This document shows, one piece after another, positions 1 to 9,287 of a DNA stretch of 64,000 nt. Source of the stretch: Bacilli bacterium (lineage in GTDB: Bacteria; Bacillota_I; Bacilli_A; RF39; UBA660). A model generated the notes under the pieces. It had not been told where the DNA came from, ran no database searches, and was given only the letters and a program-made list of their open reading frames with translations. The stretch's first letter is position 1, and each line of letters opens with the position of its first letter. The translations under genes were made by a program, and so were the position numbers. The stretch lies in assembly GCA_017544525.1 (NCBI GenBank), contig JAFYEA010000028.1, positions 1 to 64,000 of the forward strand, in the 5' to 3' direction.

Positions 1-918
1 AAGAAGAAAAAAGATGGCGAAAAAGATAAAAAACCTTTATTTTCTTTCTTAACCAAAGATATATCATTTAAAAAGAAAAAAGAGGAAAAAGAAGGAATTC
101 TTGTTCCATATGAAGAAGAGAAAGCTTCTCCTAGTGAAATTGTTTCAGATATAAAAGAAGAGATACAAGAAGAGATTAGTGAAGTATCTGAAATAGTAAG
201 TGAAAAAAGATTATTTGAGAGTAAAAAAGATAGAAGAAAAAGAATTTTCTTTAAAACAATTGGGGTTATCATTACTATATTATTAATGGTTATATGGTTC
301 TGGGCTGCGACTATATTTATTGCAAGTTTATTTGCGTATTTGGATGGCATTAAGTTTATAGGATTTTGTATTGCTCTTGGTGGATTAACATTCTTATTAT
401 TATGGATAATAGTAATGGTTAATAGAGCAGTATTTAGGAAGAAAAACAATTTAGTATTAAATTTAGTTGTATCATTTGTATGTCTTGGTATTATTGGATT
501 TGGTATTGTTCATGGTATGAAACAAGTATCTGAAATTAAAACTGTGAAAGATGTTAGTACTAAGTATTCTATGACTACTAAATTAAGTACTTATACTTTA
601 CCAAGTGAACCTAATGAAAAATTTACTATTACTTTTAATAGTAATTATAATACTCAATATAATATTAAGCATGATAATACATTAAAGAATAAGATTAGAA
701 TAGAAGTTAAATATTATGAATGTTATTATGATTATTATATGAAACAAACTTCTAATAGTACATATATATCATTAAAGTTAGATGATAGAGATAGACTTAG
801 TGTATACATAGATGATTTAAAAGAAGGATTAGTATTTGATAATGATGAGTTATCTAGATATTCAGTTAGAATAACGGTTAATCCAAAAGACGAAGGAAGA
901 TTAATTATTCAAAATTAA
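1..918 (+). CDS. Membrane protein of unknown function, 5' truncated by window edge
   Basis: The reading frame is open from base 1, so this is the 3' part of a longer gene with at least 305 residues visible. The visible N-terminal ~85 residues are highly charged (Lys/Glu rich, probably cytoplasmic). They are followed by three hydrophobic helices (roughly visible residues 86-175, encoded from about 256) and an extracytoplasmic C-terminal domain of about 120 residues rich in Tyr, Thr and Asn. An ATG at 286 lies inside the first membrane helix and has no good Shine-Dalgarno, so it is not the likely start. I do not recognise the family. The stop codon overlaps the stop of the convergent gene 915-1292 by a few bases. 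Confidence 0.7.
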   Translation, partial: KKKKDGEKDKKPLFSFLTKDISFKKKKEEKEGILVPYEEEKASPSEIVSDIKEEIQEEISEVSEIVSEKRLFESKKDRRKRIFFKTIGVIITILLMVIWFWAATIFIASLFAYLDGIKFIGFCIALGGLTFLLLWIIVMVNRAVFRKKNNLVLNLVVSFVCLGIIGFGIVHGMKQVSEIKTVKDVSTKYSMTTKLSTYTLPSEPNEKFTITFNSNYNTQYNIKHDNTLKNKIRIEVKYYECYYDYYMKQTSNSTYISLKLDDRDRLSVYIDDLKEGLVFDNDELSRYSVRITVNPKDEGRLIIQN

Positions 919-1292
919 TCTTTTTTTAATTCATTAATTTTAGTTTGTAAGTCATTAATTATTCTTGATAGTAACTCTATTTCTTTATTACTATTAGGAT
1001 ATAATTCTTTTACTATATGTTTTATTTTATCCATATCATATATGATTGGGTTATATATACTTTTTACTTCTTTTGAGTTTAAATTCATTCTTTCTCCATG
1101 TATTTTTGTTTCTATTAGATGCTGAGATGCTGCATTTGTTAGTATCGTTTGAGCTGTTAAATATAGAAAGTTAGCTAACATATTTTGTTCTGCTGTATCT
1201 AAATCTGATATTAACAATAATCCTAAAATGAAACTTATTGATGTTGTCACTTTTGAATTAATATTAAAGATATATTCAAATAATTCATTCAT
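915..1292 (-). CDS. Hypothetical 125-residue protein
   Basis: A short minus-strand gene convergent with the preceding membrane protein and overlapping its stop. The product has a hydrophobic segment around residues 18-30 and a second moderately hydrophobic helix near 40-55. The C-terminal half is charged and probably coiled coil, ending in Lys/Asp. No catalytic motif or known domain is visible. The tRNA-Asn gene lies just upstream on the same strand with a terminator between them, so this gene needs its own promoter, which I cannot place confidently. Coding status rests on length and ordinary codon use. Confidence 0.55.
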   Translation of the reverse strand: MNELFEYIFNINSKVTTSISFILGLLLISDLDTAEQNMLANFLYLTAQTILTNAASQHLIETKIHGERMNLNSKEVKSIYNPIIYDMDKIKHIVKELYPNSNKEIELLSRIINDLQTKINELKKD

Positions 1293-1314
1293 AGTTAATA
1301 ATATGTTTAATAAA

Positions 1315-1341
1315 TAAAAAAACTCAAGATATACTTGAGTT
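1315..1341 (-). terminator. Intrinsic terminator of tRNA-Asn
   Basis: The 8-bp stem AACTCAAG/CTTGAGTT (1321-1328 and 1334-1341) has a 5-nt loop. Read on the minus strand it is followed by a run of U, directly downstream of the tRNA-Asn 3' end. Confidence 0.8.
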
Positions 1342-1350
1342 ATTTTTAAA

Positions 1351-1426
1351 TGGCGCCCGATGTAGGACTCGAACCTACGACCTAACGGTTAACAGCCGTG
1401 CGCTCTACCGACTGAGCTAATCGGGC
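1351..1426 (-). tRNA. tRNA-Asn (GTT)
   Basis: The reverse complement folds into a standard cloverleaf. The acceptor stem is GCCCGAT/ATCGGGC, the D-arm contains AGCTCAGTCGGTAGAGC, the anticodon loop CTGTTAA gives GTT, and the T-arm contains GGTTCGAGTCC. The discriminator is G and CCA is genome-encoded. A consensus promoter lies upstream and a terminator follows. Confidence 0.97.
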
Positions 1427-1450
1427 AAATTTTTCGCAGTTACATGAAAT

Positions 1451-1479
1451 ATTATAGAATAGTATTAATCTTTTGTCAA
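1451..1479 (-). promoter_or_regulatory. Promoter of tRNA-Asn
   Basis: On the minus strand TTGACA (1474-1479) and TATAAT (1451-1456) are separated by exactly 17 bp. The spacing places the start site just upstream of the tRNA at 1426. Confidence 0.85.
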
Positions 1480-1540
1480 TAAAAATATAGACAATTAAAG
1501 GTAAAATTGGTAAAATTATGTTAGTTAAAGAGGGATAAAA

Positions 1541-2518
1541 ATGAATGAAAATATTGAAATGGTAGATTTAAATAATAGTGGGAATCAACCTGTTAATAAA
1601 CCAAAATTTAGTATTTTAGATACATATGGAGAAAACCTAAGTAAAAAAGAGTATGTTACTAATCCAGCTATTGGTCGTGAGCATGAAATTGAACAAACAA
1701 TAGAAATATTACTTACTCCTGAAAAGAGTGCTTTATTAGTAGGTAAAGCTGGTATAGGTAAAACAGCTATTGTTGAAGGTGTAGGTTATAGAATGGTTAA
1801 GGGAGATATTCCTAATGCATTAAAACCTTATGAAATTATTAAAGTTAATGTATCTAGTTTACTAGGGGAAACTATAGTCGATGGTCAATCTGAAAACAGA
1901 TTACAATTATTGGTTGATGAGTTAAAAACTAAAAAAAACATTATACTATTTATAGACGAAGTTCACTTACTTGTTAATAGAAATACAAGTAATATGAGCA
2001 TCGACTTTGCTAATATGTTAAAACCAGGCTTAGACCGTGGAGATATAAAGATGATTGGTGCGACTACTGATGAAGAATACGAAGCATATATTTTAAGAGA
2101 TAGAGCTTTCTTAAGACGTTTCTTAAGAGTTGATGTTTTAGAACCAACAGAAGATCAATGTACTGATATTTTAATGGGTACTTATCCTAAATATGAAAAA
2201 AGAACAGGTATTAAATTTGGATATACAGATTTTATTAAGAAGAAAATATGTAGATTTATTGTTGAAATGACTGATCAATATAAGAGAGTATATGCGATTG
2301 GTAATAGATATCCAGATGTAGCATTAACTGTTCTTATGAGTGCATTTTCAATGGCTGCTTTTGAGAATGAAGAAGAAGTTAGAATTAAACATATATATAA
2401 AGCAATTGTAAGAACTAAGAATATATATGAGGATGCTAAAGTAAAAGAACTAGAAAGATTTAAAACAGTATTTGCTGATTTAATTCAGGAAGAAAAAATG
2501 GATTTCAATGTAAAATAA
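1541..2518 (+). CDS. Stand-alone ClpB/ClpA-type AAA+ ATPase domain protein
   Basis: The 325-residue protein corresponds to a single first nucleotide-binding domain of the Clp/Hsp100 family. It carries Walker A GKAGIGKT at 68-75, Walker B IILFIDE at 134-140 followed by VH, sensor-1 GATT at 173-176 and a double-arginine finger region (RDRAFLRRF) near 186-194. It lacks the Clp N-domain, the middle coiled coil and a second AAA domain, so it is far shorter than ClpB (~860 aa). It may remodel a specific partner; none can be named from the sequence. The start follows GAGGGAT at good spacing. The gene is monocistronic, with a terminator at 2514-2538 and a surface-protein gene next. Confidence 0.85.
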   Translation: MNENIEMVDLNNSGNQPVNKPKFSILDTYGENLSKKEYVTNPAIGREHEIEQTIEILLTPEKSALLVGKAGIGKTAIVEGVGYRMVKGDIPNALKPYEIIKVNVSSLLGETIVDGQSENRLQLLVDELKTKKNIILFIDEVHLLVNRNTSNMSIDFANMLKPGLDRGDIKMIGATTDEEYEAYILRDRAFLRRFLRVDVLEPTEDQCTDILMGTYPKYEKRTGIKFGYTDFIKKKICRFIVEMTDQYKRVYAIGNRYPDVALTVLMSAFSMAAFENEEEVRIKHIYKAIVRTKNIYEDAKVKELERFKTVFADLIQEEKMDFNVK

Positions 2519-2538
2519 CTTAAGTAATTAAGTTATTT
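2514..2538 (+). terminator. Intrinsic terminator after AAA+ gene
   Basis: The stem AATAACTTA/TAAGTTATT followed by TTTAT overlaps the stop codon. Confidence 0.75.
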
Positions 2539-2546
2539 TTATATGT

Positions 2547-2575
2547 TTGACTAAATAATTATAAATCTTTATAAT
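2547..2575 (+). promoter_or_regulatory. Promoter of first DUF285 surface protein gene
   Basis: TTGACT (2547-2552), 17 bp, TATAAT (2570-2575). A second TATAAT follows at 2576-2581, then AGGAG and the ATG at 2592. The start site would fall at or in the Shine-Dalgarno, giving an extremely short leader. The same arrangement is repeated at 5442-5470. Confidence 0.8.
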
Positions 2576-2591
2576 TATAATAGGAGATTAT

Positions 2592-5405
2592 ATGAGAAAA
2601 GTAGTATTAACAATAATGTTATTTTTTATGTTTTTACCATTAATATATGGTGAATCTTGTGATGTCAATAAAATTAGTATTGACTCAATTTCTATAGAGG
2701 AAATGACTGGTAGTGTTTCTGAAAAGAATAATGCATCTATTAATGGAAATAGTATTAATCTTGACCTAAGTATGAGTAATGTTGGGGATAGTATTACATA
2801 TAGAATAGTAGTAAAAAATGATTCTAATGAAAATTTTGAAATAGATGAAACTGATTTGAATACTAAATCAGATTATATTAAATATTATTTTGATAATGAA
2901 GATTCAGTTATTGTTAAAGCAAAGTCTACAAAGACAATATCTTTAAAAGCAGAATATGAGAATGAAGTGCCTACAAGTTTAATACAGAATGATGTATATA
3001 AAGAAAAAGAAGATTTTTCGTTTGTAATATCGACGTTAACGAATCCTAAAACAGGTGATAGGGCATTTATGTTGATTTGTATTATTCTAATATTAAGTAT
3101 TGTTGCATTCTTGTTTTTAAAAAATGAAAAAAGAATAAGTGTATTAAATATTTTGATTATATTAATTATAATACCAATGGCTGTGTATGCTACTTGCAAA
3201 GTAGATGTTATGATTGAATCTAATATCGAGATAAAAAAGATAGCTGAATTCGATATGGGGATTGTTGTTAACAATAAAATGAAAGCTATGGCTTCTAATG
3301 GTTATTTCGAACCGGTGGATCCTGGTATAGCTCTTGAAGGAACTATACCAAATGTTGGAATGAATGGTATGAATAAGATAGGGTCTTTTAAAAGAAGTGA
3401 GACATTACCACAAGAAATTAAAACTAAAGTTGATAATCAGATTGCTGAATTAAATAGTTTTGAGATTTCGGATGAAGAAAAAAATGAAGCTATTGAACGT
3501 TCAAAAGCTCAAATACATACTGTTGATAGTTTAACTATTACTGAAGAAAATGGAGTTAAGACTGCTTGTTTTACTTTTGAAGATGAAGTAGAATGCGGTT
3601 CGGAATTAGATATTATTGTAAAAGATAGTTATATTGTTAGATTTAAAAATACTAATAATGAATATAATTATTTATATATTGATGGAAAAATCAGAAAGTT
3701 TCAAATAATAACAGAAGAAGAATTAGAAAAAATAATAATTGAGAATTATAGATTATCAAGGAAAAATGATATTTTAAAAAATGTCTTATCATCAGAAAAT
3801 TCTAATTATTTGATATATGGATGGTATGATAAAAATGATGAAACAATTTATTATTACTGTGAAAAAGATGATACTTATTTAAATATTGATTCATCATATA
3901 TGTTTTCAGAATTAGAATTTCTTAGTTCGGTTCTAGGACTTGAAAGTGTAAATACATCAAGAGTAATGATTATGGATGAAATGTTTTCTGAAGTTGGAAG
4001 TAAAACGACAACAATTAATTTAGGTAGTATATCTAATTGGGATACATCTAATGTAATATCAATGAATCATATGTTTTTGAATGTAGGGTATAGAGTAACT
4101 GATGTATCATTAGATTTATCACATTGGGATGTATCAAATGTAACTAATATGAGTGGAATGTTTACCAACTTTGGAAATATAGCTAATTCAATTGAGTTAT
4201 CATTAGCAAATTGGAATACGTCAAAAGTTAGAGATATGAGTCATATGTTTTCTGGTTATGGTAAATCATTGTCTGTTTTTTCACTTGATTTATCAAGTTT
4301 TGATACATCAAGTGTGCATACTATGAAAGGCATGTTTTCAGGTGCTGGTGAAGAATCAACATCGTTTGATTTAGATTTATCTAATTTCAATACATCAAAT
4401 GTAGAAGATATGTCATCCATGTTTTCAAGTATCGGTGTGAATGCTAATACTATTAATCTAGATTTATCAAGTTTTAATACATCAAAAGTTACTAATATGC
4501 AGACTATGTTTTCAGGTTATGGTAAAAACCTAACAAATTGTGAATTAAATATATCAAATTTCGATACATCAAATGTAAAAAATATGTTTGGAATGTTTTT
4601 AGGAACGTGTATGAACACTTCCAATATAGATTTATCTTTATCAAATTTTAACACATCAAATGTAACTGATATGATGTGGATGTTTAGTCACTTTGGTGAA
4701 AATTCTACAGCATTTAATTTGGATTTATCAAATTTTGATACATCAAAAGTTACTAGTATGAATTATATGTTTTATGGTACAGGTGCTAATTCTACAACAT
4801 TTAATTTGAATTTATCAAGTTTTAATACGTCGAATGTAACTAGTATGGAATCTATGTTTGATGGAATAGGCAGAAATGCAACAACATGGAGTATAGGAGA
4901 TTTATCAAATTTTGATACATCAAAAGTTACGAACATGTATTATATGTTTTCAACAGCGGGAAGAAATGCAACAACATTTGATCTCGATTTGTCTAGTTGG
5001 AATACATCAAAAGTAGAAAATATGCAAAATATGTTTTTTAGGACTGGAGAGAATTCTTCAGAATGGAGTATAGGAGATTTAAGTAATTGGGATACATCAA
5101 AAGTTACAAATATTGCGTATATATTTTCAGAAGCAGGTAAAAATGCAACAAATTGGAGAAGTATTGGTACATTAAAAATATATGCTAGTAATGTTTCGGC
5201 TATGTTTAATGAAAATCCAAATGCATCGGCAATTCTTAATATATATAATAGTCCTGACCATTATAATATGATATTTGGATCTGCTGCTACCAATGAAAAT
5301 GCAAGTATTGTTGTTAATTATACAAGTGATGTAACAAATATAGATGATATAATAAGTACCAAGAGTAATAATTCACATGTTACTAAAGGAGAATTATTAA
5401 ATTAA
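2592..5405 (+). CDS. BspA-like DUF285 repeat surface protein with internal NPKTGD motif
   Basis: This 937-residue exported protein starts with a signal peptide (residues 1-20, ending near IYGESC). A ~130-residue extracellular domain leads to NPKTGD at 151-156, a hydrophobic helix, and a basic stretch (KNEKR). A second hydrophobic helix ends VYATC, followed by a ~200-residue linker domain. About 13 tandem repeats of ~29 residues follow, with consensus LDLSSFDTSNVTNMxxMF (DUF285/BspA type, PF03382). The start follows AGGAG. The expected topology has two membrane spans, with the repeats outside the cell, where such proteins usually act in adhesion. The neighbouring gene at 5487 is a close paralogue with the same promoter, so this is a tandem duplication. 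Confidence 0.9.
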   Translation: MRKVVLTIMLFFMFLPLIYGESCDVNKISIDSISIEEMTGSVSEKNNASINGNSINLDLSMSNVGDSITYRIVVKNDSNENFEIDETDLNTKSDYIKYYFDNEDSVIVKAKSTKTISLKAEYENEVPTSLIQNDVYKEKEDFSFVISTLTNPKTGDRAFMLICIILILSIVAFLFLKNEKRISVLNILIILIIIPMAVYATCKVDVMIESNIEIKKIAEFDMGIVVNNKMKAMASNGYFEPVDPGIALEGTIPNVGMNGMNKIGSFKRSETLPQEIKTKVDNQIAELNSFEISDEEKNEAIERSKAQIHTVDSLTITEENGVKTACFTFEDEVECGSELDIIVKDSYIVRFKNTNNEYNYLYIDGKIRKFQIITEEELEKIIIENYRLSRKNDILKNVLSSENSNYLIYGWYDKNDETIYYYCEKDDTYLNIDSSYMFSELEFLSSVLGLESVNTSRVMIMDEMFSEVGSKTTTINLGSISNWDTSNVISMNHMFLNVGYRVTDVSLDLSHWDVSNVTNMSGMFTNFGNIANSIELSLANWNTSKVRDMSHMFSGYGKSLSVFSLDLSSFDTSSVHTMKGMFSGAGEESTSFDLDLSNFNTSNVEDMSSMFSSIGVNANTINLDLSSFNTSKVTNMQTMFSGYGKNLTNCELNISNFDTSNVKNMFGMFLGTCMNTSNIDLSLSNFNTSNVTDMMWMFSHFGENSTAFNLDLSNFDTSKVTSMNYMFYGTGANSTTFNLNLSSFNTSNVTSMESMFDGIGRNATTWSIGDLSNFDTSKVTNMYYMFSTAGRNATTFDLDLSSWNTSKVENMQNMFFRTGENSSEWSIGDLSNWDTSKVTNIAYIFSEAGKNATNWRSIGTLKIYASNVSAMFNENPNASAILNIYNSPDHYNMIFGSAATNENASIVVNYTSDVTNIDDIISTKSNNSHVTKGELLN

Positions 5406-5434
5406 AAGATAAAGATATTCTTTATCTTTTTTTA
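5405..5434 (+). terminator. Intrinsic terminator of first DUF285 gene
   Basis: The 10-bp stem AAAGATAAAG/CTTTATCTTT with an ATATT loop is followed by a T run. Confidence 0.85.
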
Positions 5435-5441
5435 TGGGAAA

Positions 5442-5470
5442 TTGACTTAATAGTAGTAAATCCTTATAAT
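5442..5470 (+). promoter_or_regulatory. Promoter of second DUF285 surface protein gene
   Basis: TTGACT (5442-5447), 17 bp, TATAAT (5465-5470), again with a second TATAAT and AGGAG directly after. The region from the -10 to the ATG is the same as upstream of 2592. Confidence 0.8.
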
Positions 5471-5486
5471 TATAATAGGAGATTAT

Positions 5487-8213
5487 ATGAAAAAGATAGT
5501 ATTAGCGATATTAATGTTTTTTATGTTTATGCCATTTATATATGGTGAATCTTGTGATGCAAATAAAATAACTATAGATTCTATTACTATTGATGAAATG
5601 AATGGTAGTGTTTTTGAAAAGAATAATGCATCTGTTGAGGGAAATAATATTAATTTAGATTTGAGTATGAGTAATGTAGGAGATAGTATTACTTATAAAA
5701 TAATAGTTAAAAATGATTCTGATGAGATTTTTGAAATAACTGAATCTAGTTTAAGTAATAAATCAAATTATATTAGATATTCTCTTAATAATGGTAATTC
5801 TGTAGTTGTTAAAGCAAAATCTACAAAGACAATATATTTAATAGCTGAATATGAGAATGAAGTACCCGCAAGTTTAATACAGAATGATGTATATACTGAA
5901 AAGGAAGATCTTTCACTTGGATTATCAACATTAACAAATCCTAAAACTGGTGATAGAACAATAATAATTATTAGTATTGTTTTAGTGCTTAGTATTATTG
6001 TATTTCTTATTTTGAGAAAGAAAAAGAATATAAATATGTTAGATGTATTTATTATTTTAATACTAATACCAGTAATTACACATGCAACTTGTAAAGTAGA
6101 TATTATGATTGAATCAAATGTTGAAATAAAAAAAATAGCTGAATTTGATGTTGGAAGTACTGTTAAAAGTAAGATGACTGATATGATAGCAAGTAATGAA
6201 CCTGCTGAACCTAATATGCCAATATTAAATAGTAGTATAGGAGTAGTTACTAATGGTTCAAATAATAAACAAATAACATCTTTTAAAAGAAGTGAAATGT
6301 TACCTCAAGAAGTTAAAACTTTAGTTGATGATCAAATAGTTGAATATAATAATTTTATAATTTCTGAAAATGAAATAAATCAGACATTGAATGATATGCT
6401 TGAATATATAAAAACTATTGAAGATTTAACTATAAGTGAAGAAAATGGTATTAAGATAGTTTGTTTGAATTTTGAGGGAGAAGAATTTTGTATTTCAGAA
6501 TCTGATATTGGAGATAAAGATAATGACATTATTAGATTTAAAAATGAAAACAATGAATATAGTTATTTATATGTAGATGGAAAAGCCAAAAAATTTATCA
6601 TAATAACAGAAGATGGATTAAGAGAAAAGATAATTGAAGAATTAAGATTAGAAAGAAGAGATGAATTTTTAAAAAATGTCTTTTCAAGTGCTAATTCTGA
6701 TTATTTGATATATGGTTGGTATGATGAAAATGATGAATCAATATATTATTATTGTGAAAAAGAAGATATTTATTTAAATAGTGATTCATCTCATATGTTT
6801 GAAGGTATAGGAACACTAGAGAGCGCTCCTGGACTTACAAATTTAAATGCGTCAAGGGTTAATGATATGACTAGGATGTTTTCTTCTGCAGGAAGCAGAG
6901 CAAATAGTTTTACTTTAAATAATATAGCTGGATGGGATGTATCAAATGTCCAATATATGTTTGGTATGTTTGAGAATGCTGGACATACTGCTTCAAATGT
7001 AACAATAGATTTATCAAATTGGGATGTATCAAAAGTTTATAATATGGGTTATATGTTTTATGGAGTTGGTTCTACTGCTAGTTCAATCAATTTGTCATTA
7101 ACAAATTGGAAAACATCAAATGTTAACAATATGAGTTATATGTTTTATAATTATGGACAATATATAAGTTCATTTTCTCTAGATTTATCAAGTTTTGATA
7201 CATCTAATGTAAATAATATGGACCATATGTTTTCTGGTGCTGGTGAGAAATCTTCAGAATTTACTTTGAATTTAACAAATTGGAATACATCAAATGTTAC
7301 TAATATGAACTCTATGTTTGCAGATATTGCAAATAATGCCCATGTTATTAATTTAGATTTATCAAGATTTAATACATCTAATGTAACAAATATGGAGTAT
7401 ATGTTTTCTGGATATGGTAAAAGATTATCTAATTGTACTTTGGATATATCAAATTTTGATACATCAAAAGTAACAAATATGGCTGGAATGTTTGAGTATA
7501 TGTGTTATAACACTACTAATATTGATTTTAGTTTACCTATTTTAAATACATCAAATGTAATTAATATGTCAGGGATGTTTGCTAATTTTGGTGGAAATTC
7601 ATCTTCTGTTAGCATTGATTTGTCAAATCTTAATACATCAAATGTACAATATATGGCTCGTATGTTTAGGGAAGCAGGTATTAATGCTCAAACATTTAAT
7701 TTGAATTTGTCTAGTTTTGATACATCAAATGTAACAACCATGGAGCAAATGTTTTCAAAATCTGGTATAAGTGCTACAACATGGAATATAGGAAATTTAT
7801 CAAATTGGAACACATCAAATGTTCGTAGTATGCGTTATATGTTTAATATGGCAGGTGAACATTCAACAGAATGGAATATAGGAGATTTAAGTAATTGGGA
7901 TACATCAAAAGTAACAAATATTGATGGTATGTTTTATAAAGCTGGTACATATTCAACTACATGGAATAGTATTGGTACATTAAAAATATATAGTAATAAT
8001 ATAAATTATATATTCAAAGATTGTTGGTCAGCTAAAGCTAATCTTAAATTATATAATAGTATTTCTGAATATGATGAAGCATTTAATTATGCTGCTGGTG
8101 TTGGAGATTCTAGAATAGTTGTTGATTATACTAGTGATGTAACTAATATTGATGACATTATTGGAACTAAATCATCCAATTCTAATGTTACTAAAGGTGA
8201 ATTAATTAATTAG
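5487..8213 (+). CDS. BspA-like DUF285 repeat surface protein, paralogue of 2592 gene
   Basis: The 908-residue product matches the preceding protein along its length. It has a signal peptide, an N-terminal domain, NPKTGD starting at exactly the same residue (151), a membrane helix, RKKKN, and a second helix ending THATC. The linker domain contains the same LIYGWYD segment. About 12 DUF285 repeats of ~29 residues follow, and the C-terminal DVTNIDDII segment is nearly identical to the paralogue. Divergence is spread over the whole gene, so the duplication is not very recent. The product is extracellular and membrane-anchored through two helices. A terminator at 8215-8241 closes the unit. Confidence 0.9.
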   Translation: MKKIVLAILMFFMFMPFIYGESCDANKITIDSITIDEMNGSVFEKNNASVEGNNINLDLSMSNVGDSITYKIIVKNDSDEIFEITESSLSNKSNYIRYSLNNGNSVVVKAKSTKTIYLIAEYENEVPASLIQNDVYTEKEDLSLGLSTLTNPKTGDRTIIIISIVLVLSIIVFLILRKKKNINMLDVFIILILIPVITHATCKVDIMIESNVEIKKIAEFDVGSTVKSKMTDMIASNEPAEPNMPILNSSIGVVTNGSNNKQITSFKRSEMLPQEVKTLVDDQIVEYNNFIISENEINQTLNDMLEYIKTIEDLTISEENGIKIVCLNFEGEEFCISESDIGDKDNDIIRFKNENNEYSYLYVDGKAKKFIIITEDGLREKIIEELRLERRDEFLKNVFSSANSDYLIYGWYDENDESIYYYCEKEDIYLNSDSSHMFEGIGTLESAPGLTNLNASRVNDMTRMFSSAGSRANSFTLNNIAGWDVSNVQYMFGMFENAGHTASNVTIDLSNWDVSKVYNMGYMFYGVGSTASSINLSLTNWKTSNVNNMSYMFYNYGQYISSFSLDLSSFDTSNVNNMDHMFSGAGEKSSEFTLNLTNWNTSNVTNMNSMFADIANNAHVINLDLSRFNTSNVTNMEYMFSGYGKRLSNCTLDISNFDTSKVTNMAGMFEYMCYNTTNIDFSLPILNTSNVINMSGMFANFGGNSSSVSIDLSNLNTSNVQYMARMFREAGINAQTFNLNLSSFDTSNVTTMEQMFSKSGISATTWNIGNLSNWNTSNVRSMRYMFNMAGEHSTEWNIGDLSNWDTSKVTNIDGMFYKAGTYSTTWNSIGTLKIYSNNINYIFKDCWSAKANLKLYNSISEYDEAFNYAAGVGDSRIVVDYTSDVTNIDDIIGTKSSNSNVTKGELIN

Positions 8214-8214
8214 A

Positions 8215-8241
8215 AGATAAAGTGTAAACTTTATCTTTTTT
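8215..8241 (+). terminator. Intrinsic terminator of second DUF285 gene
   Basis: AGATAAAG/CTTTATCT stem with a 6-nt loop, followed by TTTTT. Confidence 0.8.
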
Positions 8242-8402
8242 ATATATTTTTAAAATGTTGATGATAATAGTATATTTATTATTATTTTTTTGTTATGGGA
8301 ATAATTCAATTATTAATATGAATAGAGTATTTATCATTGAATTATATAGATTTGTAATTGATTTTTAAAATATATATACTTCTTTTTGAAGGGAGTTTTA
8401 TA

Positions 8403-9287
8403 ATGAAAAAATCAATTATTGTTAGAAATATTAATAAGAGTATTAATGGTAAAAAGATATTAAGTGATATTAGTTTTGATGCTTATGAAGGAGAAATAAT
8501 AGGATTAGTAGGTAAAAATGGAGCTGGAAAGAGTACGTTATTAAAAGTAATGACGGGTTTATATTCATATGATAGTGGTGAGATATATTATTATGAATAT
8601 AATTTAAAAAAGGATTTTGAGAAAGCTATGTCTATAATTGGGACTTTAATTGAGTCTCCAGATTTATATAAGAATTTATCTGGTAGCAATAATTTAAAGT
8701 TATTTAAGACCATGTTTAAGAATATTGATGAAGAGACAGTTAAAGAAATAGTTAGAATTGTTGAGATGGAAAAGTATTTAGGTAAGAAGTTTAAGACTTA
8801 TAGTTTAGGTATGAAAGAAAGACTAGGGATTGCTAGTTCATTAATCAATAAACCTAAAATACTAATATTGGATGAACCCACTAATGGGTTAGATCCTGTA
8901 GGTATTAAGAATATTTTTAATATGTTAAAGGGTATGAAAGATACAACTATTATTATTTCTTCTCATATGTTAAATGAAATAGAGGACATATGCAATAAAA
9001 TTATATTTATTAATGATGGTAAGATAGTTGGGATTAAGAATAAAAATAATAGTAATAAAAAAAATATTATGTTTGAAGTGGATGATTATACTAAAGCTAG
9101 AATATTATTAAGGGATTATTGTATTAATGAGGAATTAGAGGTATATGAAAGTGATGAAATTGTTAGTTATTTAAATAAAGAATTAATTGCTAATAATATT
9201 AATGTATATAGAATATATGAAAATAAAAATAATTTAGAAACTGAATTCTTTAATATGGTTGGGGAAAATGATAGGATTAATAAATAA
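8403..9287 (+). CDS. ABC transporter ATP-binding protein (ABC-2 exporter type)
   Basis: This 294-residue ATPase has Walker A GKNGAGKST, signature SLGMKE, Walker B ILILDEPTNGLDP and the switch His in SSHMLNE, followed by a ~90-residue C-terminal extension. The order matches BcrA/NatA-type subunits of two-gene exporters. The ATG at 8403 is preceded by AAGGGAG; an upstream TTG at 8358 has no ribosome site. The permease gene overlaps its 3' end by 20 bp, so the pair is translationally coupled. The substrate cannot be told; small peptides or antibiotics are typical for the family. Confidence 0.88.
   Translation: MKKSIIVRNINKSINGKKILSDISFDAYEGEIIGLVGKNGAGKSTLLKVMTGLYSYDSGEIYYYEYNLKKDFEKAMSIIGTLIESPDLYKNLSGSNNLKLFKTMFKNIDEETVKEIVRIVEMEKYLGKKFKTYSLGMKERLGIASSLINKPKILILDEPTNGLDPVGIKNIFNMLKGMKDTTIIISSHMLNEIEDICNKIIFINDGKIVGIKNKNNSNKKNIMFEVDDYTKARILLRDYCINEELEVYESDEIVSYLNKELIANNINVYRIYENKNNLETEFFNMVGENDRINK

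Noticed and set aside
2885..3274. 129-codon minus-strand ORF inside the first DUF285 gene
   Set aside because: It is a shadow in another frame of a well-supported gene; its composition is typical of antisense reading of AT-rich code and it has no ribosome site.
4030..5100. Regular ~87-bp repeats that could be taken for a CRISPR array
   Set aside because: The repeats are in frame, code for the DUF285 motif, vary at synonymous and other sites and have no separate spacers.
8358..8402. Extension of the ABC ATPase from a TTG at 8358
   Set aside because: No ribosome site precedes it, and AAGGGAG stands at the proper distance before the ATG at 8403.
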